In this document: one piece after another, positions 1-14,038 of the stretch | Layout: each line of letters begins with the position of its first letter | How positions within the stretch are numbered: position 1 is the first letter of the stretch | Source: Diadema setosum | Taxonomy: Eukaryota > Echinodermata > Echinoidea > Diadematoida > Diadematidae | DNA: 64,000 nucleotides | Assembly: GCF_964275005.1 (NCBI RefSeq) | Contig: NW_027307674.1 | Coordinates: 124,001-188,000 of the forward strand | Direction: 5' to 3' | Position numbers and translations under genes: made by a program | The notes under the pieces: model-generated | The model's database searches: none | What the model was told of the DNA's origin: nothing | Seen by the model: the letters and a program-made list of their open reading frames with translations, nothing else

Positions 1-480
1 TGAAATTTCAAGAGTGTGACATTTTGAGAGGCATAACTTTGTTCACTCATACATTCATATGCCAAAGTTCATAAAGATATCTTAAGCCATTTCAGACATA
101 TGTAGAAAAAAAAAGTGAACCTTTTATATTTTCACACTTTTGGCTTTTTTTTCTTTACATTTGACCATGGTCCAAAACAAAAAAATACCTTGACGCATTG
201 AATACATATGAGTGAAGAAGTGCAATGTCAAGAATTTGACCATGAACTTTTACCTTTATCATGTGCAAAAAAAAAAAAAAAAAAAAAAAAAAACTTGACT
301 GGCACAACTTTGTTCACTCATTCAGTCATATACCAAATTTCATTAGGATACCTCAAACTGTGTTGAAGTTTTGCTGTCCACAAAACTGAATACAGACGCA
401 CGAAAGAGCGGACGGACTGACAACCCGAAGACATAATGCCTCCGGCGACACTGTGTGGCGGAGGCATAAAAACTGAGAAA
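1..480. repeat. Dispersed repeat, two related half-units
   Basis: Bases 34-110 and 297-360 share a block around AACTTTGTTCACTCAT. The second half goes on through GACGGACTGACAACCCGAAG to an inverted GCCTCCG/CGGAGGC pair (440-466). Repeat-like and noncoding. A poly(A) run lies at 268-292. Confidence 0.45.
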
Positions 481-787
481 GTTAGGTCAATCCACATATG
501 TATGATTTGTAGTAACAAAATGTTATTACCACGGTAACATACTTCCTCACACTCACGCGATACTGAAGAAAGAGGCGTCTACAACCGCCATACGTGCCAC
601 ATTTGGCGTCAATTGCTCAAGAAAGCGAAGGAGTAGTTCAATTCACAAGATGTTGCAACATCTTGTGAATCGAACCGACTGATCGACCAACTGTCGGGCC
701 AACCGACCTCACAGTAATTGATAAAAATCATACCCTCATACACACTATGTGCATGATTTGTGGGTGGGTAGAATGAATGCACCAAAC

Positions 788-1289
788 GTGACCTTGCATC
801 ACAAAACCAACAAAAGTTGCACATCTTGATTTTACGTAAGAACTCAAGACCACTTTTCATGACTTGAAATCATTTACACACTCCTAACCATCAACTCCAA
901 AAACTTTAAAAGGATTATGCTACTGCTTCAAAAGTTAGCAGTAATCATGGACAGAATGTATCTATAGGTAATGTTTAATTTCAACTTAATCTGATAATCC
1001 CTTCATTGCTATTGCTCCGATGGTATACATTTATGTTTTGTCCCTTTCATCGCACAGCTATCACGGCTTGGAAGAGATTAAACGCTTGAATAACCCTGTA
1101 CTTATTCAGAGCCTCTTTTCTCAGTTCACGCTTCTCCAGAGTTTACGATTTCTTGCTCTCGTTTAAATTCGTCCATTTTGATTGAGTTATACATCATTTT
1201 AAAGCCTAGATTCTGCTTTTTTCAGAATCTGTTCTTACCTAAAAATTCGTGTCTCGGGTGTTTTTGTTCGTTTTGTGATGCAAGGTCAC
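788..1289. mobile_element. MITE, GTGACC-TIR family, copy 1
   Basis: Terminal inverted repeats GTGACCTTGCATCACAAAAC (left) and its complement at the right end. The interior (about 880-1,220) matches 37,380-37,715 in the same orientation. No transposase frame; non-autonomous DNA element. Lies in the gene A region beyond the G2/G3 exon. Confidence 0.6.
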
Positions 1290-1565
1290 AAATAGTCCTT
1301 AAACGTCTCATGCAACACTATATTCTGAGAAACGTTGAAATCTTGATCATTGGCTCTACCTTAATGACCTATACAACTGTATACCCCATCACTGCAATTG
1401 AGTCCGGTATACCATAACTGTAGACCTTCGCAGAAGACATTTCACACCTGTTCGTGTCATGATATAATATGATAGGTCGAATTTCCGAACGGACTACCCG
1501 CAATATGTGCTATTAACACAGCTCTTTCGGTCAAGTGCTAAATGTTTACATTAATTAATACTTAC

Positions 1566-1733
1566 TGCACTCCTCCTGAAGTCGTTTAAATATGTGCTCG
1601 TTAACAGAGAAGTCTTTCATTCCCCTATTGTCGATCAAGTCAATTTTCCCAGTTAATGTGTGATGGAAGCGAAGTTTCGTCATCCCTCCTCCACGTTGCT
1701 TTTGCCCTTCTTCTGTCACAATGGAATATTCTC
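1566..1733 (-). CDS. Gene A GTPase G2/G3 exon
   Basis: 168-nt exon, acceptor GGACAG, donor A|GTAAGT, phase 1-1. It carries GGGMTKLRFHH (candidate G2 Thr) and IDLIDNRGMKDF, a D-x-x-G switch motif D-N-R-G. The gene B exon at 40,104-40,265 has the same pattern (GGGQTKQRTHH, DNRGMQSF). The next exon of the family is not found to the left within the window. The long frame running on into a (TC)n repeat is intron, not protein. Confidence 0.82.
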
Positions 1734-4700
1734 CTGTCCATACACAGACCACAAACATTGCAAGTTTTATGGATTTGTACAGAACCAACTTTTCTTTTTT
1801 TCTTTCTCTCTCTCTCTCTCTCTCTCTCTTTAATCTCCGAACGATTAAACTACTATCCTCGACCCTAAGCATTATGTGCATTTGGAGTGGTGTCTCAAGT
1901 GTTGTCTACGGATGAAGTATAACTGAAATTGCATATACCATGCGAAAAAGTTTCACTTTGAATATATACAAAATCGCTAGACAGATAACTCTTGATTAAA
2001 AGAGCATCAACGAGAATTATGTTTGGCGCTGCCACTTATCTGTAAAGTTGTGAATATGACTTCATTCTGTATTCTATAATGTAAAAAATAAACAGACAAT
2101 GTAAAAAGATTTACACCTCCGTACCTTTATAAGCAAAGTTGAGAGAGTTGATGAAAGAAGATTTGCCAGCAGCCATTTCACCAAACAAACTGATGTTCAC
2201 CTTCGATGGGAGAGCCTCGGAACGGATATTAGACGTCGATCCTGGTGAATACTGCTCTATTTTCCGTCGGAGGTTTTCTCTTTTCTCAGCTGGACTGCTC
2301 ACTGAAAAAAAAATGGAAGTAATCATACAGGTCCAAATGAAATGCACGAGGCCCTGACGCATGTGCACATGACGTTTAAAGGGAAGATAAACCCAAAGAA
2401 CAATGTGGTTTGAGTGAAAGCAGCAACATTAGTAGAACACATCAGTGAAAGTTTGAGGAAAATCGGACAATCGATGCAAAAGTTATGAATTTTTAAAGTT
2501 TTGGTGTTGGAACCGCTGGATGAGGAGACTACTAGAGGATATGACGTATGAGTGGACAACAATACAAAGAAAATATAAAGGAAATGCAACAAAAATTCAC
2601 TTTTCTAGAATTATGAAAAAACAATGGACCAACCGCATTCAGAAAGCAGGGGGAATAATTGCTACCCTTAACATATATCAATATCAAGTTGATGGAATTT
2701 GTAATTTTCATGAAAAATGGATTTTTTGCAGAATTTTCTGTATATTTTCTTGGTATTGTTGTCCACTCATACGTCATAACCTCTAGTAGTCTCCTCATCC
2801 AGCGGTTCCAACATCAAAACTTTAAAAATTAATAACTTTTGCATCGATTGTCCGATTTTCTTCAAACTTTCACTGATGTGTTCTACTAATGTTGCTGCTT
2901 TCCAGTCAGTCCGCAGCACGTATGCTAATGAGCCGATCCAGCAAGATTTATTCAGCACTCTCGTTGACGATCTTTGCGTTCGAAAGGTGTCTCGTCGTGC
3001 GAGATTTTGCGAGACTTTGATAGGGCTATGGTTTTCACAGTGTAGCGACTTGTACATACATTTGTCATGGCTACAAGTCACGGTAAATTGTTCTCCAGTC
3101 TTAGATCTTTATTTTGATACTAAATTTGGGTATAACATCGGATCTTATCATGACTAAATAATCAGTTGAATTTGCGTAAATTTTACCTGCTTTTCACGGA
3201 AGATTTTGTCGTCTAAAGTTCTTTTTTGGTTCCTGACCGGATTAAGAAACTGTTGTTTCTGATTTTGGCTTTTTCGTAGAGAGGAAACTTAGATGCTCAT
3301 CATATATTGGAGTCAAGGAGACGCAAGCATGATTTATACTAGTTTTTTTCGTTTTGAAATGTCTGTAAAATTCACTCCTAAGCCGGAAGTACGCTCCACA
3401 CAAAGTCAACAGTGGCGCGATAAGAGCTCTCTGATTGGACAGTGCTTGCATTCAGCGCTCGAACTACACGCGTGCCAAGAAACCGTAAGTGGCATGAAAC
3501 CGTTATGTAGCAGCGTAATGACGTAATGCAAGCGCTGAATGCAAGCGCTGTCCAATGAGAGAGCTTACTCTTGAGATTACACGGTTTCAAGCTGATCAGC
3601 ACTGACATCGATGTATATTCTACTGGTTCCTGACCGGATTAAGCAACAAATTGTCAAGATATTTACATGGATACAAAGATTAGGAGATGGACTACCAAAT
3701 AAAGCATTTTCATTGAGACGCAAGGTGAATTTTATATTTTTTTGACGTCTTGAACGTGTACTGCACGAATTACTTTTTTCATCGTTTTTCAAGCTCAAAT
3801 TACGCTATGATTTTTTCATTTACAATAATTTGAGTAACATGTGACGATAGATTACATATTTTCCTTGAATTTGATACCAAATTTGTGAACATAAGGTGTA
3901 TATTTGTTGCCGAAAGCCCAAGGACAAAATCCCCTTACGCAGCTTATTACGTATGCAAGCCTAGAGCGGGCTTGCATACGAGTTGAATAAATACGAGCGA
4001 ATTATCGGGTGCTGCGGACTGACTGTTTCACTCAATCCACATTGTTCTTGGGGTTTATCTTCCCTTTAAGTCCTTGTTTTACTTTGCCGGGTAGGCTGAT
4101 GTCGTGCAACAAACGGGCCATATTTTCCTCATTCTTTGTTCAAATCGTCAATCTAGAGGGAAAAAAAATAAAGTTTTTGTTTCCTCCCCCATCACAATTT
4201 CCTGGATAAGGCAAAGGAATGAGAAACAAAGTCGATTTTTTTTTTTTTTTGTATCCGTGATTTATTGCTAACGCATGCATTTCATGTCCTTTTTAACCCT
4301 TGGATGGACATTTATCTTCCGGTGATTTCCACCAGAGGGGACAGAAAACTTTGTCCAGGGCAATGTGCAAGCACGGCAGTTTTTGTTTTCGTTTTTGTTT
4401 TTTGTTTTTTTACTTTTTTTTCTCGGATAGCGCGATCTGACCCTTCTCTTGTACGTTATCTCCTGTATCTGTACTGCACTACCGGGCAAAACGCATGTAG
4501 TTATGGATGACAAACGCACAGAACGGCCATATTAGTTAGGATTAACGCATATCTGCAGGATATCTACAGCACATCTACAGTATATGAACAGGGAATCAAA
4601 GTGATGTTTTACGAATATCGACATTGCTCCAACTGATCCGTCACATAAATGGTTCCGTGACGTTCTAAGGTGTATGTACGTCGTGGGTCACCCATTTGTT

Positions 4701-7700
4701 CTTCGTGCGATATGTGGGCAAGCTAGCTCATTCTCTGCATTTGTGCACGATCCTCTGTGGGGTACAAAATCTTCCCAGGTGTTTTTTTTTTTTTTTTTTT
4801 TTTTTTGTTTTTTTTTTTTTTTGTTCGGCCCCTACACCGTGCATGCATGTGCACTCTTCCTGAACGGAAACTTTACACTTTGACAAGACATAACCGAATT
4901 TTGTGAGGACAATAATAACGATATGGACGGTAAATTATTAAATACTAAAAAATGCACGACCTTCATTTTTTTAAAGCAAATATAATGCAAGTTACAAGGT
5001 TTCATATGTGTATTTTTTATATACTCAGATGTTCTCCTTCAGGACTTGACTCCGGTTTTCTCCACCAGCAAGGGTTCCAACCACATCCTGTTCGAGAATA
5101 ACAAAACAAAGAGGCGGGAGAAGAACCAAAAAATACGTTTATGGCTGTGGATATGAGTATAGTAATTTGAATTATTTGAACATTTGTTTAAATCGAAGCT
5201 GTATCATGGCAAAATTTTATACCAATTCGTAGTTTCGCTTCTTCTTCCTTTTCTTTTATTTTAACAGAGGGAGAAATCACACGTCATTCGAAAGCTCATG
5301 ATCTGAATAAATGAAAATAACACAAAATAATAGTGAAGGACGTTAAAATGTTCACAGCGTTATGCTTACTATTATGTCTTCTTATTAATGTGTATTCGTT
5401 TTTGTTCTGTATCTAAATTCAACCGTTTTAGGTTGAATTGAGTGAAATTGCTACCTCAGGTAGATCTGAAGAAAGACCATTACCAGCGTGATTAAATTTA
5501 TCACAGTCCCATGGAAATCAAGTGATAGGGTAGTATATCATGAGTGACGTAAATAAGTTCGCCCAAGTCGAATCCAAAAGAAGTGGGGGAAAACATTTGA
5601 CTTTGATACGTGAACTATACTTGTTCGACGTGTTCATATCCATCCGTGATAACAACTTTGCCCATATTCCGCCTTGTAGGAGGACTTTCTCAAACCTAAA
5701 TATATAATAACACATACATGCTCTCAGTATAGCTCTTTTTTTCTTTCTGGGAAAAAAAGTAGATCAAGAGTGATTACTTTACACACATAGTAATGGCTAT
5801 AATAAATGCATTTCATTCCGCACACCTTTTCGCGGTAGATAGTTTGGGCAGCACTTCTGTAAACATTTTCCAAGAAGGAGGAAGAGAATGACAGCAGCAA
5901 CAACCCCACCAGCGACTACTCCAACAAAGATTACCAAACGATTGCGAGGTCCTGAAAATGGAAATGATGCAATAAAATGAATACGACCATCTCTCACACC
6001 TGAAAGGATTGCAGTGACAAATGACGTTTTTTTTTTTTTTTTTTTGGTTTTGTTTTGTTTTGTTTTTTCGTGTTTTTTTTTAACAAAATTTAATACCGTT
6101 TTACATGTAATGAATGCAACCTTCTGTCAACTTACCCCAACTCCTGGGCGAATCGATAATCAAGGGAAATAATTGCATTCGTAACATCTACATTGTGGTT
6201 CTTCCAATTTGCATACCAATGCGTCGTTAGGATATATATCATCCCTGTCTAAATATTTTTAAAAAATGAATCGAATCAACTATTGAAATAACTGACAATA
6301 AAATTGTCAAGTCCATACAATCCGTAGTCCAGGAAGTGGACTATAGTCACTGTAGCCTATGACAATTTACTTACTCTCTGATATGCCTTCATCTATACTT
6401 GTGTAAAAGTGCTTTTGATTTATTCATCTTCTTCTTTTTTTAATTCATCTAAACAAAAAACCCTACAGAGCTTAACATAAATCATTAAAACAAGAATACT
6501 TCCACATAAAACTCTAAAATATGCACGGTACATACATGTACTTATCAATATGAAGACTTTTTTGTCAACCTGGATAAATCAATATGTCTTGATTTTATAC
6601 GTTTTTAATTGGTGTGAGTAGATGCTAGACAGAAAAATATACTAATAAAAACATGTAAACCTGATAAGAAAAGGAGAATTGCGTTTTTCCCCATTTAAAA
6701 GCACTGGGATGAATTTTTGTCCCTATGCTTTCGTCTCATTTCGGGGAATGCATTGTTACAATGTGGATAATATTAAATTTCGAATGTCCTCATTCGGTGA
6801 TATCAATATATCCTTTTGCATTAACGAGGTAAAAAAGATATACATGACCAAAAATACGTACATATAGTAATATGTAAATCTATGTTATGTGTCTGTGTGT
6901 GTTTGTGATAAAAGCGAGAAAGGCAACGAGAGGGAGAGAGATGAAACGAAAATCTACGAGACCTGAAATAGGCAGAACAGTGATTTCTTTGGTCGACGTT
7001 CCATTCACAGACTCTCCAGTAGCCATGCACATAAAGGTTTGCTCCGTCCCATGTTTTGCTGAAACAGTGATTGTTTCGAACCGCTCAAAAGTGTCATCAG
7101 AAAGTTTTGTCTGCTGTGAAAGAACAGAATACTGTCTCTTTCCCGCGTTGTCGGTCCAAAGCATGGAAATATTAGGCTTAAATCCACTCACAACACACGT
7201 TAGGGTAAGTGAAGTTGTTTTAGGCGGAGTTCTGTACGTACACCGGCCTGGTTTGGCTTTCTTTGTATCAACGCATTCCTCAATCGCGTGTGTTGATGCC
7301 AGGGCTATGAAAATAAGGAATCAAATCTTTGAAGTGAATGAAATCATCAAATCAAAATTGAGACACAACATCATTATGTTGTGTCTGAAATGAAAATATT
7401 CTATATTGCATAATTATGTAGAGTTTCAATGCGAAATGAATAAACTCCTATGGCAAGCCGTTTGTGTAAAAAGTCGATAAACTCTGTTTATCAGTGAAAA
7501 CAGTGTTTATCAACTGATAAACACAGTTTTTCTTTGATAAACTAAGTTTATCAACTGATAAACACAGTTTTTCTGATAAACTGTGTTTATCAGCGATAAA
7601 CTCTGTTTATCAATTGATAAACAGAGTTTATCAATCTGATAAACTGAGTTTATCAGTTGATAAACACAGTTCATCAAAGAAAAACTGTGTTTATCAGTTG

Positions 7701-10700
7701 ATAAACACTGTTTATCAGTGAAAAACAGTGTTTATCAGTGAAAAACAGTGTTTATCAGTGAAAAACAGTGTTTATCAACTGATAAACAGAATATTTTTCT
7801 TTGATAAACTGAGTTTATCAACTGATAAGCACAGTTTTTCTAATAAACTGTGTTTATCAGCGATAAACTCTGTTTATCATTTGACCATGACATTGACCGT
7901 TACCCTATGTAAACAATAGTTAGATATGGTCATCAGCATCTTTTAATGGTTGTAAGCTGAATTCAACCAATTTTCAGAATCAAAACTCCCAACTATTCCT
8001 CATTGATATTTTAAATGACAATAACAGTAAGAATGACATCGAGTATTCTGAGGAGCCCTGCAAGTATCATTACCCTAGTGTTTGATTTGATTTGATTTGA
8101 TTTGATTTTATTGTTCAACGTCTCAAAACATAAATAACATGATACGATCGACTGAACATAAGATTGAACATAGCGTCGTAATTACAAAGAATACAAGAGA
8201 AGACAGTTTGACAAACATGAACTGTGGGGACCTACTAAAAGCAAAGCTTATAATGTAAAGGTCCCTGTACAGATGAAAGTGTTGGTCTTCTTAAACAACG
8301 TAGTAACGAAAACTATGAAAGGAAGGTAAGGGACGTAAAACAAAAGAGAGCAAAAAGAGCAAGAGAAAGAAATACGAGAGCGTAGCGAAATACAAAGTAG
8401 CCACCTGTGCTGCGCTTATGAAGACTCCTTGTCACCCGAGCTACACAGTTACGTAACTGTAGGAATGCGCAAAAATGCACATGATACATAATGATTCATT
8501 AATTCAGGAATAGCCTTGACATAAATGACTCAGTAAAAAGAGCGAAAAGAAAAACCTGGAATACATATAATGAACAACGAATCTGATAAAGGTGAGGGAG
8601 TTCGAATAAAATTGCATGTTGTATTATTAGATATAAGCCTGCACAAGGGATTTTAGTTTACGTTTAAAACATTTTTTTACGTTTAAAACAAAACGATTCA
8701 GTGATGTCAGAGTCAAGGCTATTCCAAAATGTCGGACCTGTATGTACAATTGTTTTAAGAGCAAATGCAGTTCTCACTGGGGAAAAGTGAAATGAATTGT
8801 CCTGTCTAGTAGGGTAGGAATGTATAACTTTATCTTTTACAAACATGGGAGTGAAAGCATAATTGGTACAATTGATAATTCTTATAGCTCGCTTTTGTAT
8901 TCCAAAGATAGACTCCAGGCGTATTTTGGAACAATTCCCCCAGGCCAGTATGTTATAATGAAGATACGATAATAACAAAGTCGAATATAAGGTACGTAAT
9001 GGGGAAAACATGCTTAAACTTCTGTAAAGCACCCAAATTTCTTAATAATAACTTACATAAATGATTTGTTTGTTCCTGCCAAGATAATTTACAATCAATT
9101 AAAAGGCCAAGAAATTTAACTGAATTTGTCTGTTGTAAGTTTATTCCTTTGATTGAAATTAAGCCAGGTAGACAAGTGATTGTATTACTAAACACCATAA
9201 AATTAGTTTTGTTTAGATTTAGGGATAATTTGTTACTTTAAATCCAATCGTTAACATGATTCAAGTCAGAGTTAAGCATATCAAGTAACTCAGTAGGAAA
9301 AAAGATTTGAATCGTCCGCAAACAAGAGGAAAGAAAGGAGTGCGGACGACCTGGGCAAATCATTTATGTACACAATAAAAAAAGAAGTGGTCCCAAAAGG
9401 GAGCCTTGTGGAACACCACATGTTATATTTGCTGTTCTTGAATCAGAATCATTAATGTGTACAAAATGTGATCAATTTGTGAGGTAATCTCTGAACCACT
9501 CCAAGGCGCTGCCACGAATCCCGTAATGAGACAGTTTGTACAATAATATTTCATTATCAATTATGTCAAACGCCTTGGAGTGGTCCAGAAAAACTCCAAC
9601 AGTGTGAGATTTAGATTCGATAGCTTGAACAACTTTATCTATTAACAACAAAACGGCGTAAGCAGTCGAATGTTTTTTTTTTTTTTTTTTTTGCGAAAAC
9701 CAAATTGAGTGTTTATTAAGATATCCTTAATGATGATAAAAGAGATATAGGTCTATAATTGCCCAGGTCGTCCTGTCTGCCCTTCTTAAAAACGGGGATA
9801 ATCTTGGCAACTTTCTTTTTACTAGGAAAAACACCAGTCATTAAAGACAAATTAAATACATGGGTCAGAGGTGCGGCTACTTCATAAATAATTTGTTTAA
9901 GAAGAAACATTGATATACCGTCATAGCCTGAGCTTTGTTTAGCTTTAAAATTATTTACAATATCAATAACATCCAATGCATCTACCGGCGTGAAAAATAT
10001 AGAACTAGGATTGGGATTCACAAGAAATGAATGAAATGTTTTTTCCGTTAGTGGAATATTTCTTGCCGAATTTGACCCAATATTTACAAAATACGTGGTG
10101 AATGCTTCAGCAATTCCACGGGAGTCATCAATTATCGTTCCATTTTGTATCATTTTATAAATTCCCAGGTTCTTTCCATCATTTTTTTTTCATACATCAT
10201 TTATAACTTTCCAAGTAGACTTGATATCATTTTTATGGATTTGAAATTGTGCAGAAAAATTATCTTTTTTAGCTTTACGTAGCACAGAAGTCAAAGTATT
10301 TCGGTAAGCCGAGTATTTGCGTTTTGCTTCTTCTGTGCCACTAGACTTATATCTATGAAATAAGTTATTTTTACGATTCATAGATCTCAAAATTGATTTT
10401 GTGATCCAAAGATTTCTTGGGATTTTTTTGTAATTCAATTTGATCGAAGAAACTGGGAAATGAGCATCATATAAACGCAAAACAATATCATTGAATATAT
10501 CAAAAGCTATATCAGCATCATTCGTATTATAAACAACAGACCAGTCGGTATGATCAAGACTCATTTTCAAACTTTGTATACGTTGTTGTGACATTACTCG
10601 AAATCCCTTTTTATTATAATTTGTTTGAACTTTTTCAAAAATATCATGTAACGTCACAAATATATGGAAGTGATCCGATATATCAGAAACAATGATTCCT

Positions 10701-13700
10701 TGATCGGCAACGTGAGATAAATTTGTAAGTATGTTGTCAATTAGTGACGAAGTTGTATCAGAAACCCTTGTTGGTTTCGTGATGCAAGTTGTAAATGAAT
10801 TGTACATCATTGTATCAAAAAATTCCTGACACTGGGGCTTTTCATTATAATGAAATAGATTAATATGAAAGTCTCCCATCAATATACAACGCTTGTTCAT
10901 GAGAGAGGGAGAGTCAAGTATAGTTTGCAATACACCAACAAAATCGTTAAAATTAATATTTGGTGGCCTGTAAATTTCGCCAACTGTAAGGTTTTTCGCA
11001 TTTGGTATAACAATTTCTATAAAGACACGTTCAATCATATCAGAAACCTGGCAAAATTTTTCCATAACATTAAACTTAACATCATCTTTAACAAACAAGG
11101 TCACACTACCACCATGCTTGCGTGTTCTATCCTTTGAAACTAGAGTGTAACCTTCAATACATACAAGCGAATGAAGTGGATCGTGCAACCAAGTTTCGCA
11201 GAGACCAATAACTGAAAAAGTGACTGACGAAAGATGTAAAAGTAATTCTAATTGATCAAGATCTTTACTTAAACTTCTCAGATACACCTATAAAAAGATA
11301 AAATGAAGAAGATGCTTCTTTTAATGGCTTTCACCAAAACTTTTGAAACGGGCTGGAAATATCATATTTGAATTATTAACTTTAATTTTTTATCGTTTGC
11401 TACAAACATATCAGATTCCAGCGCTTTTGCATGATACTCCAGTAACAGCAATATAGATGGTGGAACATATGACATTGATTGTTTTCGACTTAAATCAACA
11501 TTGCCAATGAATAAAAAATCAAAAAAAGAATGAAATATACAGCTGATAGCTAAAAGAAAGCAAAATGTTATCTTCCCAGCAGTCTGATTTTAATAGGCCA
11601 TGACATTCTACTGAAACGTGTGTTTGCCAAATACAAGATTTGGATAAGGGATATCTTTCTTTTTATTTTGCATTTTTAGTATTTGGATTTTTTTTCATAA
11701 GCTGTGTTGTTCTTTTTTTAAGATTATGCAAAATGCATTTTTTTCCCTCTCTGAGCTCCCTTATTTTTTGAGCGCGTGATTTGATGTTTAATATACACAT
11801 ACTACGGTATTTTGGAGAGCAGACCCACCTTTTTTTAGTTGACGGATGGTATGTGTTGTCGTGGTTACAGGTACTATTCTTGTTTTTCTTTTCTTTTTTT
11901 TTAAGATCTTTCAAATAACAGGTTGATGTGATAGGCTTCCTAGTTCATTGTTGAACATTGAATTGCCATGGTGATATCATATTTTGAATGAAAAATCATA
12001 CAAAAACATAGTTGATTTAACTAACTCATTGTATGAGTTTTGAGCATTTGGCTTGAAATGTGTCACATGCTACCACTATATGACTTAGATGTGTAAAATT
12101 TATTGTTCGTTATTGCTGAAAACTGTGTTGCCATGGTAACAAAAAAAAATTGAATAGAAATTATACAATAATATTGTAAAGTCAGTTACCTCTCTCAGCT
12201 TTTGAGTATTTGATTATAATTTTGGGATATGTGATGGTTATGAAATCTCAGTTGTGTAAACTTTTTTTTCATATTAAACAGTTGCCAGGGTAACAGCTTT
12301 TTTAATGACAGTCATAGAAATTACCGATCTATTTATCTTATTCAGGTTTTGAGCACTTGACTTGAGATACGTTTAATGTGATTATCAGTGAGCAAAATGT
12401 TTATTTAATTGTTGAACAATAAATTGGCATGGTAAAATTTAATATTTTTTTTTTCAGTAAAAGGCATTCAAAATAATTGCTGCTCGTTATTTTTTTCTGC
12501 TTTAGGTGGGGGTATCAATCACATAAAGCAATAGTTTTAGTTTTTGGTGAAACTTACGGTTAACTTTTGGCTAAGAAACGCAGACCCACCATGGTGTTAT
12601 CGTCCTTTGATTAGTATGTATATAATTGTCAGTGTATAGTTATTGTGTGTATGGGATTCAGTGGAAGAACAGTACCTGTCCACGAACAGCATGCTGTAGT
12701 TAGTGTAAATGTCATTGTTTTGTCATCTGTTATGTTTGTATGTGCAGGGCCCCCCAGGAAGAACAGTAGGCCTACCTACCTACTGATGGGGCTTCCTTGT
12801 TGAAATAAAACTGAATAAACTAATAGAATGAAATAAATTTAAAATGGGCAATATTTCAAGGACTTTTAAAAAAAGTTTGATATAATTTCTCATAGTAATA
12901 TCCGTTTGATATACTTTTTCATAGTACGATGGTGTCGTATGCTATTCCAAGTCGTATGATTTGTTAAATGTTATTTTCTTTAAATAAGATGGTGCGTATC
13001 TTCAAATCAATGTACAAATGATGATGTTATGATGGCATTGTACGTATTTTTCAGGGTCCATCCTAACCCTCTGTATTTGTTTCCAAAATACATATTTGTT
13101 TTTTGGAATTTCTTTTTCGTTTTTGTCACCAAATTGTCATTATATGCGAATGATACAGCAGTATCAAAAAATGAACTCAACTTATTCAATTCCAATTCCA
13201 AAAAGTTTCCGATATCTCTTAGATTTATTTTAATTTGATTTTAAGATGATTAGAATGCAAAGGTAGATTTCTACTGCTTCCCCACTCCAGTACAGCTGAC
13301 TTCCTCTCTAAATACTGTAAGGTACGTGTACTCGCATTTTCCAGACATACCGTCAAACCTCCGTTTGAGACGAGACCACGAAGCTGGTGGGGTGCTATAC
13401 CCCCCTAACGAGTCCTCGTTTGAGAAGTGGGAGGATATGTATTTGCCCATTGCAAACTAACTTTCTACTCAGGCGTGGCAAACATGGAGGCCAAGCCAGG
13501 GTTTAATGACTACAACAGCTGTCATATTACGTAAGAGCATGATAAGGATATCTGCCTGTGGCAGACCATTCAAAGTGAACTCAATTTTCTCTATTCTTTC
13601 TAAAGTTTTCAATTTTATATTCTATTGAGAAATTCTATGGTCATCCATTTTCAATTTCGAACGAAAAAAATTGACCCATAAATAACGAAAATACAGGAAT

Positions 13701-13981
13701 AAGAAGGAGAGCATTAATACTGAATGTATACACTCACACACACACACACACACGTACACACACACGCACCATGGAGCTACATAGCCCATGCCAAAACCAA
13801 AACAATCTCCTCCTCTCGCGGGTGGCCCCCCTCCCCCTGTGGCGGTGACTGATGCTTAGATTAGGCCAGGGTCAAGAAACAGGTGTTTTATATCTTTGGT
13901 TTTTAAGTCCTTGATCGCCAAGATATACACTGGCATTGTCTACAGGGGTGTAGCTTCTTCAAAGGAGAGATTTGCCTCATG

Positions 13982-14038
<57 letters not shown>

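Noticed and set aside
1734-1881. RERERER N-terminal extension of the gene A G2/G3 exon
   Set aside because: Translation of a (TC)n microsatellite in the intron; an acceptor at 1,734 starts the exon.
6887-7393. 168-residue plus-strand open frame
   Set aside because: It is the antisense shadow of the gene A C1 exon.
7465-7885. CRISPR-like array
   Set aside because: Units alternate in orientation, have no unique spacers, and the genome is eukaryotic.
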